DNA of 13,303 bases from positions 1-13,303 of the forward strand of contig CALBKR010000257.1 of assembly GCA_937896105.1 (NCBI GenBank). The letters run 5' to 3'. This document shows positions 7,046 through 13,088 of the stretch, piece by piece. Under the pieces are notes generated by a model, which searched no databases, was not told the origin of the DNA, and worked only from the letters and a program-made list of their open reading frames with translations. Within the stretch, counting starts at the first letter, position 1. Each line of letters opens with the position of its first letter. Source of the DNA: an uncultured Bacteroidales bacterium (GTDB lineage Bacteria > Bacteroidota > Bacteroidia > Bacteroidales > Bacteroidaceae). The position numbers were made by a program, and so were the translations under genes.

Positions 7046-8587
7046 ATGGATATCACAGCATTAATTATCGGATTGGCAGCAGGTCTCCTTTTGGGATTCC
7101 TTGCCCAGTTCCTGATAAACAAGACAGCCCTGAAGGCAAAGCAGCAGCGCATCATAGATGACGCACATAAAGAAGCAGAGGTAATAAAGAAGAACAAGCT
7201 TCTTGAAGTAAAGGAGAAATTCCTGAACAAGAAGGCCGAACTCGAGAAGGAGATTTCGCAGCGCAACAACAAGATACAGCAGGCCGAGCACCAGCTGAAA
7301 CAGCGCGAGATACAGTTCAACCAGCGCAATGAGGATTTGCAGCGCCGCAAGAACGAGCTCGACACATTCAAGGATAACCTCGAGGCGCAGAAAGGTGTAC
7401 TGGAGCGTAAGCAGGAGGAACTCGACAAGCTGCACGCACAGGAGCGCGAGAAGCTCGAGGCTATAAGCGGGCTATCGGCCGAGGATGCGAAGGAGCGCCT
7501 TGTAGAGTCACTCAAGGAGGAGGCCAAGACACAGGCAGCATCGTACATCAACGATATCATCGACGACGCCAAGATGACTGCCGGCAAGGAGGCAAAGAAG
7601 ATTGTTATACAGACTATCCAGCGCGTTGCCACAGAAACAGCCATCGAGAACTCGGTGACTGTATTCCACATCGACAACGACGAGATGAAGGGTAGAATCA
7701 TTGGTCGCGAAGGACGCAACATACGCGCGTTGGAGGCAGCAACCGGAGTTGAAATCGTTGTAGACGACACACCCGAGGCTATCGTGCTCAGCGCCTTCGA
7801 CCCGGTACGCCGCGAGATTGCACGCCTTGCACTGCACCAGCTTGTTGCCGACGGCCGAATACACCCCGCACGCATTGAGGAGGTTGTGGCTAAGGTGAAG
7901 AAGCAAATCGAGGAGGAGATTATCGAAACAGGCAAGCGCACCACCATCGACCTTGGTATCCACGGTATGCACCCCGAGCTCATACGTATTATCGGAAAGA
8001 TGAAATACCGTTCATCATACGGCCAGAACCTGTTGCAGCACGCACGTGAGACAGCTAACCTGTGTGCCGTGATGGCAGCAGAGCTTGGGCTCAACCCCAA
8101 GAAAGCGAAACGTGCCGGATTGTTGCACGATATCGGTAAGGTGCCCGATGAGGAGACCGAATTGCCACACGCAGAGTATGGTATGAAGATTGCCGAGAAA
8201 TACAAGGAGAAGCCCGATATCTGCAATGCCATCGGCGCTCACCACGACGAGGTCGAGATGACAAGCCTCATCGCTCCTATCGTGCAGGTTTGTGACGCCA
8301 TTTCGGGTGCACGCCCAGGTGCACGCCGCGAGATTGTAGAGGCATATATCAAGCGCCTGCACGACCTCGAGCAGCTGGCGATGTCCTACCCCGGCGTAAC
8401 AAAGACATATGCTATCCAGGCCGGCCGCGAGTTGCGCGTCATTGTAGGTGCCGACAAGATTGACGACAAGCAGACCGAGTTGCTTTCGGGCGAGATTGCA
8501 AAGAAGATTCAGGACGAGATGACATATCCCGGACAGGTAAAGATTACTGTCATCCGCGAAACACGCGCTGTCAACTACGCACGATAA
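7046..8587 (+). CDS. rny: Ribonuclease Y
   Basis: RNase Y, 513 residues, a membrane-anchored endoribonuclease that initiates mRNA decay. Residues 4-24 form the single N-terminal membrane anchor, and residues about 28-200 are a long, highly charged coiled coil. A KH RNA-binding domain follows with its GxxG loop in [10 protein letters not shown] (217-226). The HD metal-dependent phosphohydrolase domain has [10 protein letters not shown] (356-365, H361 and D362) and a downstream AHHDEVE. The C-terminal domain closes with [17 protein letters not shown]. Order and length are normal for the family. A near-consensus TATATTTA (7024-7031) just upstream could give it its own promoter. A strong hairpin ends the transcript. 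Confidence 0.98.
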   Translation: MDITALIIGLAAGLLLGFLAQFLINKTALKAKQQRIIDDAHKEAEVIKKNKLLEVKEKFLNKKAELEKEISQRNNKIQQAEHQLKQREIQFNQRNEDLQRRKNELDTFKDNLEAQKGVLERKQEELDKLHAQEREKLEAISGLSAEDAKERLVESLKEEAKTQAASYINDIIDDAKMTAGKEAKKIVIQTIQRVATETAIENSVTVFHIDNDEMKGRIIGREGRNIRALEAATGVEIVVDDTPEAIVLSAFDPVRREIARLALHQLVADGRIHPARIEEVVAKVKKQIEEEIIETGKRTTIDLGIHGMHPELIRIIGKMKYRSSYGQNLLQHARETANLCAVMAAELGLNPKKAKRAGLLHDIGKVPDEETELPHAEYGMKIAEKYKEKPDICNAIGAHHDEVEMTSLIAPIVQVCDAISGARPGARREIVEAYIKRLHDLEQLAMSYPGVTKTYAIQAGRELRVIVGADKIDDKQTELLSGEIAKKIQDEMTYPGQVKITVIRETRAVNYAR

Positions 8588-8600
8588 AACATCTGCAATT

Positions 8601-8647
8601 AAACACGTGGGGCAAAACAGTTACAGTTTTGCCCCACGTGTTTTTAT
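8601..8647. terminator. Bidirectional terminator between rny and mntP
   Basis: A perfect 18-bp inverted repeat: 8601-8618 pairs with 8626-8643 around a 7-nt loop, with a GC-rich core (CACGTGGGGC) and flanking A and T runs. It lies between two convergent genes and can end both transcripts. Confidence 0.92.
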
Positions 8648-8659
8648 ATCTACTGCCCA

Positions 8660-9229
8660 TCACAGGTGCTCAATAAGCACTCTGATTCCAATGAATACAA
8701 GCAGAATACCGCCAAGCATCTCGGCACGAAGTTTCCGCCCCACTCCCTTGCCGAACTTTATACCTATCGCAGTGCCGGTAAGAGACAACAGCGACGAGAC
8801 TACTCCTATTGCCGCAAGGGGATAAAAAAGAGAGGTGAAGCTGTCGTAACCCATACAGGAGAAGGAGATACCGACAGCAAGAGCATCGATGCTGGTAGCA
8901 ATGGCAAGTGTGAAGATTACCTTGTAGCTGCAAGGGTTGAAGCTACGCTCCTCCTCGGGCTTGAACGACTCAAGTATCATACGCACACCAAGGAACAGCA
9001 ACAGGCCGAAAGCAATCCAATGGTCTACCTCTTCGATAGCCGACCTGAAGTTATCGGCGCAGAACCACCCGAGCAGAGGATTCAAGGCCTGGAACAGACC
9101 GAAGAGAAAAGCCATAAGAAGCACAGGACGCCACACCACCCTTTTAAGGATAATGCCGCTCGCCACGGACATCACAAAACAGTCCATAGCCAACGCAAGC
9201 GCCGTAAGCCAAACCTCGATATGCGACAT
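8660..9229 (-). CDS. mntP: Putative manganese efflux pump MntP
   Basis: MntP exports Mn2+ across the inner membrane and protects against manganese excess. The 189-residue protein has six hydrophobic segments arranged as two halves, each starting with a conserved acidic motif: ALAMDCFVMSVASG (11-24, D16) and ATSIDALAVGISF (111-123, D115). These Asp residues are the family's metal-site candidates. Length is normal. The gene is transcribed toward rny and away from ssrA. Its leader is only about 15 nt from the predicted start point, which leaves no room for a Mn-sensing yybP-ykoY riboswitch. Confidence 0.93.
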   Translation of the reverse strand: MSHIEVWLTALALAMDCFVMSVASGIILKRVVWRPVLLMAFLFGLFQALNPLLGWFCADNFRSAIEEVDHWIAFGLLLFLGVRMILESFKPEEERSFNPCSYKVIFTLAIATSIDALAVGISFSCMGYDSFTSLFYPLAAIGVVSSLLSLTGTAIGIKFGKGVGRKLRAEMLGGILLVFIGIRVLIEHL

Positions 9230-9250
9230 AAGTTATTCTAAAAGACAGGA

Positions 9251-9282
9251 CAAAGTTACAACAAATATTGTAAACGAGCCAA
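9251..9282 (-). promoter_or_regulatory. Promoter for mntP
   Basis: On the minus strand TAACTTTG (9251-9258) matches TAnnTTTG, and TTGG (9279-9282) lies 20 bases upstream as the -33 element. The start point would be about 15 nt before the ATG. Confidence 0.65.
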
Positions 9283-9328
9283 TAACGCCTGCCGGTAATA
9301 TCCATTAACACTAAAAAGCACAAAGCTA

Positions 9329-9359
9329 TTGCATAAATGGAAAAATGCCGTTACTTTTG
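9329..9359 (+). promoter_or_regulatory. Promoter for ssrA
   Basis: TACTTTTG (9352-9359) matches TAnnTTTG, with TTGC (9329-9332) 19 bases upstream. It places a transcript start a few bases before the mature tmRNA 5' end at about 9377. Confidence 0.7.
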
Positions 9360-9376
9360 CCACATAAATACAAACC

Positions 9377-9771
9377 GGGGCTATCTGGATTTGACAGCGG
9401 GTAGAAAAGGTATGTAAGCACGCAGTGCATTGCCGGTTCGCACTATAATCTGAGCAGGCAAAAATTTATCTGGCAACAATAACTACGCTCTTGCTGCTTA
9501 ATCGAAGTACAGTAGATTAGCTTTATCCCGGCACCAGGTGCCGGGACGAGACATCACCCGGACGCTGTTGTTCCGAAGCAATCCGACAAGGTGGTGCAGG
9601 CAAATCGGGACTAACCGTTGCAGGCCTCGATGCAACGGCGACATTTCAGAGGATAAGGCGCAGGTTGGCGGTCGCGGTCTTGCCTGTGCACGAAAACCTT
9701 ACCGATGACTAAGCGTGTAGAAAGCATATGGTTTCCCTGTTTGGACGAGGGTTCGACTCCCTCTAGCTCCA
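9377..9771 (+). ncRNA. ssrA: Transfer-messenger RNA (tmRNA)
   Basis: tmRNA rescues stalled ribosomes and tags the nascent chain for proteolysis. The 5' end GGGGCTATCTGGATTTGACA pairs its first seven bases with TAGCTCC at 9764-9770 to form the acceptor stem, and A9771 is the discriminator. The T-arm is GAGGG TTCGACT CCCTC (9747-9763). The tag frame starts at GGC 9472 and stops at TAA 9499-9501, encoding GNNNYALAA with the usual YALAA end. GC-rich pairing regions after the tag (for example the CCCGGCACC/GGTGCCGGG hairpin around 9526-9544) fit the pseudoknot domain. The CCA end is not encoded (ACAA follows), so it must be added afterwards. It is one contiguous molecule, not permuted. Confidence 0.96.
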
Positions 9772-9806
9772 CAAAGAAGGTGACACAAAAGTCACCTTCT
9801 TTGTTG
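9771..9806 (+). terminator. Terminator after ssrA
   Basis: ACAAAGAAGGTGAC (9771-9784) pairs perfectly with GTCACCTTCTTTGT (9791-9804) around ACAAAA. The stem begins at the tmRNA discriminator base, so 3' processing must open it. Confidence 0.85.
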
Positions 9807-9842
9807 TAGAAAATCTATAACATCTGTTCCAAAAATACAGCT

Positions 9843-9875
9843 TTGTACATTTACGCTTTGCAGAATTGTACATTT
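9843..9875 (+). repeat. Direct repeat TTGTACATTT x2 across the araC-type promoter
   Basis: TTGTACATTT occurs at 9843-9852 and again at 9866-9875, a 23-bp period. The first copy ends 4 bases before the -33 box and the second lies in the -33/-7 spacer. Each contains the palindrome TGTACA. AraC-family proteins often bind direct repeats about two helical turns apart, so this could be an autoregulatory operator. Confidence 0.5.
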
Positions 9876-9887
9876 TGACTATATTTG
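9857..9887 (+). promoter_or_regulatory. Promoter for the AraC-family gene
   Basis: TTTG (9857-9860), 19 bases, then TATATTTG (9880-9887): both boxes match the Bacteroidota consensus exactly. The start point would be about 27 nt before the ATG. Confidence 0.75.
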
Positions 9888-9920
9888 CAGTGAACAAACA
9901 CCTACAAACAACAACTTACT

Positions 9921-10784
9921 ATGAATAACGTATACCTTAAGAAACTCTCCCTGCAGGGCTTCGCAACAATACAGTCCTCGCTGCTACAGTTCGTGCAGCA
10001 CGTATACCAGATGCAGCACACATCGATATTCTTCTGCCTGAGCGGCGAAGCGCTCTTTACCATCGACGGTCAGAAACACCACTTCACCCCCGGACAGATA
10101 ATTATCTGCCCCAAAGGGTCGAATATACTGCTGCTGGACATCACAAGAGATTTCTCGTCACGACTGCTCGGTCTCTCGAAGCACATATGGCTTGCTGCCC
10201 GCAGTTCTATGAGCCCCGAGACAATACAGGCTATGGAGTGCCGCACACACCAAGGAGGAAACAGCGACCTCGAAAAGGAGTTCATAAACAACATATTCCG
10301 CCAAATAGACATACTGGACATCGAAGCAAGCAGCGACGAGAACACCGACTACTGCAAGCAGAACATAATCCTTGCAGTAAACTCACTGCTGCTCTACATA
10401 CAGCGCATAAGCAAGGCTAACCGCAGCATCACAAGAGAGCACATCGGCGAAAGCAAGGACAAGCTGTTCCACGAGTTCAGGGTTTTGCTCACGAACAATT
10501 TCCGCGAGGACAGGTCGGTGCAGTTCTATGCCGACAAGATGCACATATCCACAAGGCATCTGAACGCGATATGCCAGCGCGCAAGCGGACAGAACGCCAA
10601 GGAGATAATAGACCATTTCACCATCATTGAGTTGCAAGTGAGCCTAATGTACACACACAAGAGTTTCCAGGAGCTTGTCAACGAATTCCATTTCCCCGAC
10701 CAGAGCTACCTGAACCGCTATTTCAAACGCCACACAGGTTACTCACTGTCAGAGTTCCGCGCACACGGAGTAATGGTGGATTAA
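9921..10784 (+). CDS. AraC-family transcriptional regulator
   Basis: A 287-residue cytoplasmic regulator. The N-terminal part (about 30-80) has the small beta-rich pattern of an AraC cupin sensor, SIFFCLSGEALFTIDGQKHH followed by FTPGQIIICPKGS. The C-terminal part (about 185-283) is the double helix-turn-helix domain. Its first helix pair lies around SVQFYADKMHISTRHLNAIC (199-218). The second is around SFQELVNEFHFPDQSYLNRY (248-267), followed by FKRHTGYSLSEFR, the usual AraC closing motif. Ligand and targets are unknown. Its own promoter carries a 10-bp direct repeat that could be its operator. No neighbouring catabolic or transport genes hint at a regulon; the genes downstream are an unrelated AT-rich cassette. 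Confidence 0.9.
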   Translation: MNNVYLKKLSLQGFATIQSSLLQFVQHVYQMQHTSIFFCLSGEALFTIDGQKHHFTPGQIIICPKGSNILLLDITRDFSSRLLGLSKHIWLAARSSMSPETIQAMECRTHQGGNSDLEKEFINNIFRQIDILDIEASSDENTDYCKQNIILAVNSLLLYIQRISKANRSITREHIGESKDKLFHEFRVLLTNNFREDRSVQFYADKMHISTRHLNAICQRASGQNAKEIIDHFTIIELQVSLMYTHKSFQELVNEFHFPDQSYLNRYFKRHTGYSLSEFRAHGVMVD

Positions 10785-10840
10785 AAATCTGTTTAAATTT
10801 CTTTGCATAAGACAGGCAGAACTCGCTGTGCAACCTACAA

Positions 10841-10905
10841 GTAAACTCGCATTGTGTTCGTTTGCACTATCTTTCGGAAATGTGTTTACATTACCGCGAG
10901 TTTGC
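10841..10905. repeat. 10-bp inverted repeat around the cassette's promoter region
   Basis: GTAAACTCGC (10841-10850) is inverted, with one mismatch, as GCGAGTTTGC (10896-10905). The arms flank the promoter-like TATCTTTC and the putative start codon of the next ORF. It could be an operator or the edge of an inserted block. The rest of the 95-nt spacer after the AraC gene shows no terminator. Confidence 0.45.
10868..10875 (+). promoter_or_regulatory. Weak -7 promoter box before the toxin-like ORF
   Basis: TATCTTTC differs from TAnnTTTG only in the last base and lies 4 nt before the ATG at 10880. No good -33 box is present at 19-22 bases. If it is the promoter, that ATG would be nearly leaderless or the true start lies further in. 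Confidence 0.3.
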
Positions 10906-11170
10906 TTCTCTTTTTATGTTCTTTTTTGTCTGTTTTTCCCTCTTAAATAGAATTTATGCAACATTCTATCGAAATGTAAAAGGGTTAAAAGAACTTGCAG
11001 AATATGGTCCTGATGGTAAAAGGCTAAATTCGATACATCTTATTGACCATCACGGACTGGGATCTCATTGGCATCCTTGGAAAAGTGGTGGGCAAGTACC
11101 AACTGAGGCTTATCCAATAAATGATAGAATGAAGAAGTTAATAAACAAAATCAAAAATTTCAAGAAATGA
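10880..11170 (+). CDS. Small protein resembling an orphan polymorphic-toxin C-terminal tip (possibly truncated)
   Basis: A 96-residue ORF. The frame is open from 10811, but the first ATG is at 10880. Residues 8-22 are a hydrophobic stretch (FASLFMFFFVCFSLL). From about residue 30 the composition changes to a compact polar domain: EYGPDGKRLN, then the His-rich core IHLIDHHGLGSHWHPWKSGG (52-71), then a basic helix ending KIKNFKK. Short His/Trp-rich domains that begin after a GPDGK-like linker and end just before an overlapping acidic protein are typical of polymorphic-toxin tips. The delivery part (Rhs, LXG or similar) is missing, so this is either a detached tip or a remnant. I cannot name the nuclease or other activity. 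It overlaps the next gene by ATGA. The hydrophobic N-terminus may not be genuine coding sequence. Confidence 0.5.
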   Translation: MCLHYREFASLFMFFFVCFSLLNRIYATFYRNVKGLKELAEYGPDGKRLNSIHLIDHHGLGSHWHPWKSGGQVPTEAYPINDRMKKLINKIKNFKK

Positions 11171-11180
11171 ACAGACATTA
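11149..11180 (+). repeat. 32-bp direct repeat, copy 1 (toxin-stop/immunity-start junction)
   Basis: Together with 11876-11907 this forms a direct repeat with 29 of 32 identical bases; the core AAAAATTTCAAGAAA is exact in both. Copy 1 covers the last codons of the toxin-like ORF and the ATG of the immunity-like gene. Confidence 0.85.
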
Positions 11181-11877
11181 TATAATCAATGATGCAAATG
11201 GCAACCCAATAAATGGTAAATACCCCCCTGATAGGGAAAAGTACGGTGATGAGTTCGGTGGTTACAAGAGTGAGGCTGAAAAGATTCTGTTTCACGATTT
11301 TGCAGTATTGTCGTCAGATTTCTACATTTTTTATAATGATACGTTTTATAGCGTTAATAAAGAGGCGGATTCTATAAAGGTTTCTTGGAATGCGCTTTTG
11401 CCTGATTTCAAAGTGGTGTATAAGGAAGAAGAGTATTCCGATGCAATGGAATTTGTAGAGAAATTTAGGATAGATGATAAAACTCTTTTAGATATGCTTG
11501 ACGATGTAGAGTCTATGAAAATTACTAAAAAGGTTCTTAAACCTTACATTGGATATGACGATAATGGTTATCCCTTCAATAGTAAATATCCTCCAAATAA
11601 AGAGAAATATGGGAATTTATATGAAGGCTACAGGAGTAAGGCCGAAGGGGTTCTGTTCTATGATTTTGGAGTTCAGAACTATGATGTGAGTTTTAAGTAT
11701 AAGGGCAAGGATTATTATTTGTTGACAGAACCTGATCATGTAGCTGTGTGCGATGACCATTTCACTGAGGAGTATGAGGTTTATGCCGATGCTATGGATT
11801 TGATTGAAAATTTTAAAATTGACGGCAGACCCTTGATTGACCTGATGGACGAAATCGAGGAGATAGACCCTGAATAA
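11167..11877 (+). CDS. Immunity-like protein with two tandem domains
   Basis: A 236-residue acidic, soluble protein made of two homologous halves, residues about 8-117 and 130-233. Matching landmarks are NGNPINGKYPPDREKYG and NGYPFNSKYPPNKEKYG, then GYKSEAEKILFHDF and GYRSKAEGVLFYDF, then YSDAMEFVEKFRID and YADAMDLIENFKID, ending LLDMLDDVE and LIDLMDEIE. It has no signal peptide or membrane span. The ending FKIDGRPLIDLMDEIEEI resembles small immunity proteins paired with Rhs-type toxins, which is recollection rather than a search result. ATGA overlap with the toxin-like ORF supports a toxin-immunity pair. Codons are AT-rich (samples of 28-30% G+C), unlike the flanking genes, which suggests acquisition from elsewhere. 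The duplication may reflect fusion of two immunity genes. Confidence 0.75.
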   Translation: MNRHYIINDANGNPINGKYPPDREKYGDEFGGYKSEAEKILFHDFAVLSSDFYIFYNDTFYSVNKEADSIKVSWNALLPDFKVVYKEEEYSDAMEFVEKFRIDDKTLLDMLDDVESMKITKKVLKPYIGYDDNGYPFNSKYPPNKEKYGNLYEGYRSKAEGVLFYDFGVQNYDVSFKYKGKDYYLLTEPDHVAVCDDHFTEEYEVYADAMDLIENFKIDGRPLIDLMDEIEEIDPE

Positions 11878-11907
11878 TCAAAAATTTCAAGAAAAGAACA
11901 GGCCTTA
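11876..11907 (+). repeat. 32-bp direct repeat, copy 2 (after the immunity gene)
   Basis: Second copy of the 11149-11180 repeat. Here the toxin's TGA corresponds to AGA, and the immunity ATG corresponds to AAG, so it is a decayed junction with no coding role. It begins inside the immunity gene's stop codon. Confidence 0.85.
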
Positions 11908-11919
11908 CACACATCGTTC

Positions 11920-11967
11920 ATAAAGATAGAAAAAACGAGCCTATAGGCTCGTTTTTTCTATCTTTAT
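11920..11967. terminator. 48-bp perfect palindrome, likely bidirectional terminator
   Basis: The sequence is a perfect palindrome centred between 11943 and 11944. It has a GC-rich core (CGAGCC/GGCTCG) flanked by A6 and T6 tracts, so each strand gives a stable hairpin ending in a U-run. It closes the toxin-immunity cassette and could also stop transcription from the right. Confidence 0.85.
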
Positions 11968-12187
11968 AGCCTCCCCACACAGGGCAAGACAAAATCCCAC
12001 ACACATCCGGTTAGGAACAACCTAAAGCCAACGCAGTTATCACCTTTTTACCATAATAGATAAAGTTGCATAAAAAGTGGGAGAACAAGGCCTGCGAAAT
12101 TTTTGGGAACAGGAGTTTAGGAAACCTAAATGACTGTTCAAAAAAATGAGTATAACGCAGTTATCACCTTTTTAGGCAACTTTAGCT
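11968..12187. other. Noncoding region with a repeated composite unit
   Basis: No ORF or RNA gene is supported here. The region holds two copies of a two-part unit. The first part is a short stem-loop TTAGGAA..ACCTAAA (12011-12026, and 12117-12130 without the CA insert). The second is an exact 21-bp repeat beginning AACGCAGTTATCACC (12030-12050 and 12154-12174). In addition, TAAAGTTGC (12061-12069) is inverted as GCAACTTTA (12176-12184). It probably contains the end of the glyQS-FKBP-DUF3467 transcript, but I see no classic terminator. Confidence 0.7.
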
Positions 12188-12490
12188 TTATGCTTCTGCC
12201 TTAAAAGGCGTCCCCGGAATATACCCCCCACGCTCGGGAAGGCGAATCTCACCGAACTGAGCCTCATATTTCATAAGGTTATCCTGCAGGGCAAAAGCGA
12301 GACGCTTTGCGTGCTCGGGAGTCATAACTATACGTGACTTTACCTTTGCCTTGGCAACGCCCGGCATCATACGCACGAAATCAAAGACAAACTCCGATGT
12401 GGAGTGAGCAATGATTGCGAGGTTCGCATATGTACCCTCGGCTACATCTTCTTTAAGTTCTATCTGCAACTGGTTATCTTTCATTTCCAT
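12188..12490 (-). CDS. DUF3467 family protein
   Basis: A 100-residue protein of the DUF3467 family, which is short and common in Bacteroidota and has no known function. It shows the family's core: QLQIELKEDVAEGTYANLAI, then a central HSTSEFVFDFVRMMPG and KAKVKSRIVMTPEHAKRLAF, ending near YEAQFGEI. No signal peptide or membrane segment is present. The open frame extends to a TTG at 12499, but the ATG at 12490 gives the usual start and begins 5 nt after the FKBP gene's stop. An ATG two codons later is an alternative. Tight spacing puts it last in the glycyl-tRNA synthetase operon. Confidence 0.88.
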   Translation of the reverse strand: MEMKDNQLQIELKEDVAEGTYANLAIIAHSTSEFVFDFVRMMPGVAKAKVKSRIVMTPEHAKRLAFALQDNLMKYEAQFGEIRLPERGGYIPGTPFKAEA

Positions 12491-12495
12491 AATAA

Positions 12496-13086
12496 TCAAT
12501 TATTTGTTGGTGAGCTGCTGAATGAAACGAGATTAATGTCGAACACCAATGTCGAATAGCCCGGTATACCGGTTGTTCCATTGACACCATAGCCGAGCAT
12601 ATATGGGATGTAAACTTTCCATATAGCACCATCGGTCATCTGCTGCAGGGCTGTGTAGAAGCCGCGTACTGTACCCGAAAGGGGAAGTTCTGCAGGGACG
12701 TTGAACGAAGGGTTCAACCCGCCGGTGTAACTGCTGTCGAACTGAAAGCCATCGGCATACGATGTGGTAGGCATAAGGCGACCGCTGTAGTTCACAAGGA
12801 CATAATCGGTGAAGAGCGGTTTTGATGTGCCTGTTCCGGGCTCAACAATATGGCAATAGACATAGTATTCATTGCCCCACTCCTTCGAGGGGTCGAGCCC
12901 CTCGGCCAAGAGCACCTGCCAGTTGCCATCGGCATTGGCGCGTGCAACGGTCGCTATCGAATCGATATACTGTTCGTTGCGTGCCTGCCAGTTGTCGAAC
13001 TCGCCGGCCTCGCTGCTCTCGTCGCACGATGTGAGCCCGAAGATGGCAAACACCGCAAGCGACAATAACATTTTTATATTCTTCAT
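12496..13086 (-). CDS. FKBP-type peptidyl-prolyl isomerase lipoprotein
   Basis: A 196-residue lipoprotein. The ATG at 13086 gives a short signal peptide ending in the lipobox LTSC, with lipidation at Cys21. The next residues, DESSE, are acidic and could act as a Bacteroidota surface-export signal. The FKBP domain covers about 94-190: DYVLVNYSGRL (94-104), FQFDSSY, VRGFYTALQQMTDGAIWKVY (140-159), and GIPGYSTLVFDINLVSF at the end, including the pocket Trp156 and aromatic positions. Such proteins isomerise prolyl bonds in the periplasm or at the cell surface. Several pocket residues differ from FKBP12 (VR instead of VI before the central helix), so activity is not certain. It starts 2 nt after the glycyl-tRNA synthetase stop and ends 5 nt before DUF3467. 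Confidence 0.88.
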   Translation of the reverse strand: MKNIKMLLSLAVFAIFGLTSCDESSEAGEFDNWQARNEQYIDSIATVARANADGNWQVLLAEGLDPSKEWGNEYYVYCHIVEPGTGTSKPLFTDYVLVNYSGRLMPTTSYADGFQFDSSYTGGLNPSFNVPAELPLSGTVRGFYTALQQMTDGAIWKVYIPYMLGYGVNGTTGIPGYSTLVFDINLVSFSSSPTNN

Positions 13087-13088
13087 CT

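Noticed and set aside
7042..8232. A 396-codon open frame on the minus strand opposite rny
   Set aside because: It is Ser/Arg/Cys-rich with no family pattern and mirrors the codon bias of the rny coiled coil and KH/HD domains, which are unmistakably coding on the plus strand.
8666..9241. A 191-codon open frame on the plus strand opposite mntP
   Set aside because: The minus strand encodes a full-length MntP with both acidic motifs and six membrane segments; the plus-strand frame is a polar shadow with no recognisable domain.
9230..9376. Mn-sensing (yybP-ykoY) riboswitch before mntP
   Set aside because: The predicted promoter leaves a leader of about 15 nt and no paired structure of that kind is visible between mntP and ssrA.
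12011..12174. CRISPR array
   Set aside because: Only two copies of the 21-bp unit exist, over 100 bp apart, with no regular spacers and no cas genes.
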